From Natronolimnohabitans innermongolicus JCM 12255 (GTDB taxonomy: Archaea > Halobacteriota > Halobacteria > Halobacteriales > Natrialbaceae), in the NCBI RefSeq assembly GCF_000337215.1, contig NZ_AOHZ01000044.1, forward strand, positions 2,746 through 66,745: DNA of 64,000 nt, in the 5' to 3' direction. The notes beneath the pieces were generated by a model. That model was not told where the DNA came from. It made no database searches and saw only the letters and a list, made by a program, of their open reading frames with translations. A program made the position numbers and the translations under genes. Each line of letters starts with the position of its first letter. Positions within the stretch are counted from its first letter, which is position 1. This document shows, one piece after another, positions 61,122-64,000 of the stretch.

Positions 61122-61147
61122 ATGATAAATTTATTTTAATTTATCAT
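61122..61147. promoter_or_regulatory. Perfect AT-rich palindrome in the peptide-gene promoter
   Basis: ATGATAAATT-TATTTT-AATTTATCAT: 10-bp perfect arms around a 6-bp loop, 28-53 nt upstream of the 41-residue peptide's ATG, where TBP and TFB should bind. A natural operator, and possibly shared with the divergent gene at 61206 whose TATA-like TTTAAAAG lies at about 61184. Confidence 0.7.
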
Positions 61148-61205
61148 ATAAATATACTATGGTGTTATTTAATGGCATGGGTGTTTAAAAGTACAGAGAA
61201 GCCAG

Positions 61206-61604
61206 ATGCCGGACCAATCGGCGCCACTCACCGTAGTACGCGTCCGTTCGTCGGCGGGCGTCGCAATTGGGGATTCGAGAGTTCGCCACGAATCGCAGTC
61301 GATTGCGACCGACACTCGACATCACTCCACGGACGGACCGATACCGGCCGTCGACGCCGAAATCGACCCGCTGTACAGCGACGGTAACGCGGTCCGGCAA
61401 CGGTTCCAACTCGAGAGACTGGTAGCTCGTATCCACGCTGCCCGTACCGCCGCCTATCCCGCAGTCGGTCGTGCAGTAGTGCCAGCCGCTACGAGCGGTG
61501 GATCGGGAGACAGAGCCAACGGGTTTCCGAGACGCGTCGAAAGCGATACCGATGATCCGGCGGGTCGCCGGCTAACACGCAAAAAGACGGGAAGACTCGC
61601 TTAG
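61206..61604 (+). CDS. Hypothetical protein, divergent from the membrane peptide
   Basis: Frame of 132 codons starting MPDQSAPLTVVRVRSSAGVA with a TATA-like TTTAAAAG about 20-25 nt upstream. Composition is Arg/Ala/Asp-rich without membrane segments; a middle part (VRQRFQLERLVARIHAARTA) could be helical. It ends 4 nt into the rpsG gene on the opposite strand. No family recognised and codon use is only moderately convincing, so it may be spurious. Confidence 0.4.
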   Translation: MPDQSAPLTVVRVRSSAGVAIGDSRVRHESQSIATDTRHHSTDGPIPAVDAEIDPLYSDGNAVRQRFQLERLVARIHAARTAAYPAVGRAVVPAATSGGSGDRANGFPRRVESDTDDPAGRRLTRKKTGRLA

Positions 61605-62209
61605 CGTGCGGCTGCCGCGACGCGCTCTTTCTCTTCTTTCTGACTGACGGCGTAGGTCTGGACGTCGTAGTTGGCCGCGCCGACGAGCTGGCTAGCGATG
61701 GCCTCCTCGACCGACGTTGCCGTCTTGAACGAGTCGTTGTAGACGCCTTCGGCGAGGAATTTCAGCGCCTGGTCGACGCGTCGCTGTGGTGCGACGTCGA
61801 CGGCCTTGGGGACCGAAATGCCACCGTATTTCAGGCGGACGGTCTCCTCGCGCGGAGCGGCGTTTTCGACGGCGGTGACGAGGATCTGAATCGGGTTCTC
61901 GTCGGTTCGCTCGTGAATGAGTTCGAACGCCTCACGGACGTGGTTGAGCGCCTGCTGTTTCTTGCCCGTGTTCTCCTCGGTCTGCATCAGTCGGTTGATA
62001 AAGCGCTCGACGATGGAGACCTGCGACTTCTTGAACTGCTTGCTGGCGTGGCGGCCGGCGGTGTGTGCGACCGGCGTCACCGTGATATAGCGTTCGGTCG
62101 AGGGATCCTCGTATGCGATCTCTTCGATCTCCCAGGTACCGAAGAGTTTCGCGCCGACGTCTGCGCCACCTGCGGGGGCGTCCGGGTCGGGTTGATCTTC
62201 TGCAGCCAT
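61601..62209 (-). CDS. rpsG: 30S ribosomal protein S7 (uS7)
   Basis: Protein of 202 residues binding the 16S rRNA 3' major domain. After an acidic N-terminal extension, the core matches archaeal uS7 (FGTWEIEEIAYEDPSTERYI, KFKK-like SKQFKKSQVSIVERFINRLMQ, NHVREAFELIHERTDENPIQILVTAVENAAPREETVRLKYGG). It follows rpsL with a 2-nt gap in the usual str order. aEF-2, usually next, is displaced by the CHAT cassette. Confidence 0.97.
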   Translation of the reverse strand: MAAEDQPDPDAPAGGADVGAKLFGTWEIEEIAYEDPSTERYITVTPVAHTAGRHASKQFKKSQVSIVERFINRLMQTEENTGKKQQALNHVREAFELIHERTDENPIQILVTAVENAAPREETVRLKYGGISVPKAVDVAPQRRVDQALKFLAEGVYNDSFKTATSVEEAIASQLVGAANYDVQTYAVSQKEEKERVAAAAR

Positions 62210-62211
62210 GA

Positions 62212-62640
62212 TTATCGCACCGGTTTCTCCGCGTTCCCGCGGACGAGTTCTTTCAGCGCGACGCCGTTGACCTTGTCGACCTTGTAATTGACACCCGAGA
62301 GGTCACCCATCGCACGACCCTTCGCCCCACCGATACCGGCGATGGTGACTTCGTCGTGTTCGTCGATGAACGAAATGGCGCCGTCACCGGGACAGAACGC
62401 GGTGACCTGCTTGCCGTTTTTGATCAGCTGCACCCGGACGCACTTTCGGATCGCCGAGTTCGGCTGCTTCGCTTCGATGCCGACCTTTTCGAGAACGATA
62501 CCGCGGCCCTGCGGAGCACCCTCGAGGGGGTCAGACTTCTCGCGGAGGCCACGTGCGCGGCGCGCGTAGTCAGAGTCGGACCACCGCTGCTCCTGGCGGT
62601 CCTTCTTGAGCTTGCGCGCGGCGTATTTGCCGTTTGCCAT
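62212..62640 (-). CDS. rpsL: 30S ribosomal protein S12 (uS12)
   Basis: Decoding-centre protein of 142 residues. Conserved [41 protein letters not shown] (PNSA loop) and [18 protein letters not shown]. The ATG at 62640 gives [16 protein letters not shown], the archaeal start. Upstream gap of 313 bp separates it from nusA. Confidence 0.97.
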   Translation of the reverse strand: MANGKYAARKLKKDRQEQRWSDSDYARRARGLREKSDPLEGAPQGRGIVLEKVGIEAKQPNSAIRKCVRVQLIKNGKQVTAFCPGDGAISFIDEHDEVTIAGIGGAKGRAMGDLSGVNYKVDKVNGVALKELVRGNAEKPVR

Positions 62641-62953
62641 AGTACCCGTCGCTATCCGTCGGAACCACTTAAGCAACCCGTTTCGAATCGCCGTTACGCC
62701 ACGAGAACGCTCGAGGTATACCGTTCGCCGGATCTGCGGGCGTTTCGCGAACTCGAGTCACGGCTCGAGCGTGGCGTAGCGGACCTCGGCAGCCAGGAAA
62801 TCCCCGAACGGCTCTCGATGGTTTCGTCTCCGGTGTGAGCTACATCTGGACGGAGAGACTAACGGCGACCTGACGGTGAGACAGCTGTCGAGGTGGCAGC
62901 GCCGACCGGTCGACAGATTCAGTCCACGTGACAAAAGCGCGGTTCGGAGCGTC
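62641..62953. other. Gap between rpsL and nusA
   Basis: About 310 bp. The part next to rpsL has a TATA-like GCTTAAGTGG (62663-62672) suggesting a separate ribosomal-protein promoter. A plus-strand frame ending at 62838 ([20 protein letters not shown]) looks faintly protein-like but has no acceptable start outside rpsL, so it is not called. Confidence 0.5.
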
Positions 62954-63427
62954 TCAGACCAACTGCACGTCTTCGATTCCGAAGTGGCGGTCGGCGAGCG
63001 TTCGTGCAGCCTCGATCGTTCGACCGTTCGAACCGATCGCGACGCCGCGGTCGTCCTCGGCGACTTCGACGTAGGCGACCGTGTCGTCGTTCTCGCTAAT
63101 CGTGACGTTGTACACTGCGGCGGGAGCGAGCGCGTTCGCGACGAACGCTTCCGGATCGTCGGCGTCCTCGACCAGCCGAACGGGTTTGCCGACCCGGTCT
63201 TCGAACCGTTTGACCGTCCGTCCGCCGGGGCCGATCGCTTCGCTCATCCGTCCGCTCGAGACGACGATTATCAGTCGCTGGTCCGTCTCGGCGGCGGTGT
63301 CGGCGTCTGCACTGACGTCGGCGCCGGTAGCCGCGTCGACGACGAGACAGTCCTGTCCGTCGACGCCGGTGACGTCCTCGAACGCGGCGAGATATCGACG
63401 GGCGTCGTCGTCGAGTGTGACGCCCAT
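62954..63427 (-). CDS. nusA: NusA-like transcription factor (two KH domains)
   Basis: Archaeal NusA of 157 residues, consisting only of the two KH RNA-binding domains: GRMSEAIGPGGRTVKRFEDRVGKPVRLVEDADD (GxxG loop IGPGG) and DDRGVAIGSNGRTIEAARTLADRHFGIEDVQ (IGSNG). It follows rpoA2 with a 3-nt gap, the standard archaeal arrangement, and would act with RNA polymerase in elongation or termination. Confidence 0.96.
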   Translation of the reverse strand: MGVTLDDDARRYLAAFEDVTGVDGQDCLVVDAATGADVSADADTAAETDQRLIIVVSSGRMSEAIGPGGRTVKRFEDRVGKPVRLVEDADDPEAFVANALAPAAVYNVTISENDDTVAYVEVAEDDRGVAIGSNGRTIEAARTLADRHFGIEDVQLV

Positions 63428-63430
63428 CGA

Positions 63431-64000
63431 TCAGTCCGCCTGGCCGCCGCTGCCGCCCGGACTCGTCGAGCCCATCCGAAGGTCGACGTCGCCGGTACCG
63501 AGTTTGATCGGTTTGCCGACGATAACGTTCTCGGTGACGCCTTGTAGGCTGTCGATTTCGCCGTGGATCGCCGCGTTGAGCAGGTGGTTGACGGTCACCT
63601 CGAACGCGGCGCGAGCCAGCACCGAGTCTTTCGATCCCGAAATCCCGTGGCGACCGATCGACTCGATCTCGCCGCGGTTGGTCATCATGTCCGCGACCAG
63701 CATCAGGTGACGAACGTTTACGTCGTCGAGACCCTGCTCGGCGAGCGTGTTGTTCGTCTCCTCGATGATGGCCTCGCGAGCGGCCTCGATGCCGAGGTTA
63801 CGGTGGATCTCGTGGATGTTGTTACACGTCGTCCGCGAGGCGTCGACACCTTCGATCTCGAGTACGTCGCCGAAAGCCGATCCCTCGGTGTAGAGGACGA
63901 ACTGCTCGTCGCCGTCGTCCATCTCCTCGCGGCGGATGACGACGCGGGAAACCTCTTCGATTCCCTTGAACGTGATGTCGCGCAGCTCTTCGACCAGCTG
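63431..64000 (-). CDS. rpoA2: RNA polymerase subunit A'' (C-terminal part, runs off the window)
   Basis: Visible 189 residues are the C-terminal end of the Rpo1C subunit: [26 protein letters not shown], then [92 protein letters not shown]. The frame is open to the window end, so the gene's start lies outside. A Gly/Ser-rich tail ([11 protein letters not shown]) closes it. Confidence 0.97.
   Translation of the reverse strand, partial: QLVEELRDITFKGIEEVSRVVIRREEMDDGDEQFVLYTEGSAFGDVLEIEGVDASRTTCNNIHEIHRNLGIEAAREAIIEETNNTLAEQGLDDVNVRHLMLVADMMTNRGEIESIGRHGISGSKDSVLARAAFEVTVNHLLNAAIHGEIDSLQGVTENVIVGKPIKLGTGDVDLRMGSTSPGGSGGQAD

Noticed and set aside
62698-62838. Plus-strand frame end between rpsL and nusA
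   Set aside because: Its only starts lie antisense within rpsL, and the short unique part is insufficient to support a gene.

Overview
This window is haloarchaeal chromosome, most likely from the Natrialbales (Natrinema/Haloterrigena-like). Evidence: high GC with a strong C/G third-position bias, very acidic proteins, Tat-type lipoproteins and secreted proteins, many leaderless genes with a TATA box about 25-30 nt before the ATG, an intron-bearing tRNA with a CAU anticodon, an archaeal RNase P RNA, a doublet histone, an archaeal class I CCA-adding enzyme, aEF-2, and the rpoA2-nusA-rpsL-rpsG gene order.

Layout. 0-1.3 kb: low-GC end with a type IV pilin, a small orphan gene and a tRNA (CAU) that has a copy of its own 3' end downstream. 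1.3-8.5 kb: six tightly overlapping minus-strand genes encoding a peptide/nickel-type ABC importer with an embedded methyltransferase and a flavin oxidoreductase. 8.7-12.6 kb: MoaB, two CobW-type GTPases and a divergent NikR-like regulator, so the left 12 kb looks like a metal and cofactor neighbourhood. 12.6-21.5 kb: information processing (PD-(D/E)XK nuclease, tRNA-Asn, CCA enzyme, HDAC-like deacetylase, histone, RPA, tRNA-Arg, RNase P RNA) plus a Tat-secreted hydrolase. 21.5-35 kb: AMMECR1 protein, NAD salvage genes (nicotinate phosphoribosyltransferase and a nicotinamidase-like hydrolase) flanking two HExxH surface proteins, lipoate ligase, polysaccharide lyase-like protein and several haloarchaeal proteins of unknown function. 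35-47 kb: thiolase, tungsten aldehyde:ferredoxin oxidoreductase, acyl-CoA synthetase, metallo-beta-lactamase-fold hydrolase, orphan histidine kinase and CDF transporter. 46.6-52.8 kb: ion homeostasis, namely a fluoride-riboswitch-like RNA before two overlapping crcB genes, a CBS-MgtE transporter with a small upstream ORF, a split MgtE pair and a PhoU/TrkA-C protein. 52.9-64 kb: SerRS, aEF-2 and the S7-S12-NusA-RpoA'' block.

The most unusual part is 57.8-61.6 kb. A lower-GC cassette sits between the aEF-2 side and rpsG, genes that are commonly neighbours. It encodes a degenerate RecA/KaiC-like protein, a CHAT-domain (caspase-like) protease, and a convergent 41-residue membrane peptide whose stop codon is interleaved with that of the protease and whose promoter holds a perfect AT-rich palindrome. 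This is the best candidate for an undescribed system.

Other points: each of the three tRNA genes is followed by a degraded direct copy of its own 3' end; two small dispersed repeat families occur; an 84-bp gene-start duplication has an ORF that overlaps the intact copy's ATG; and there are at least two gene remnants.
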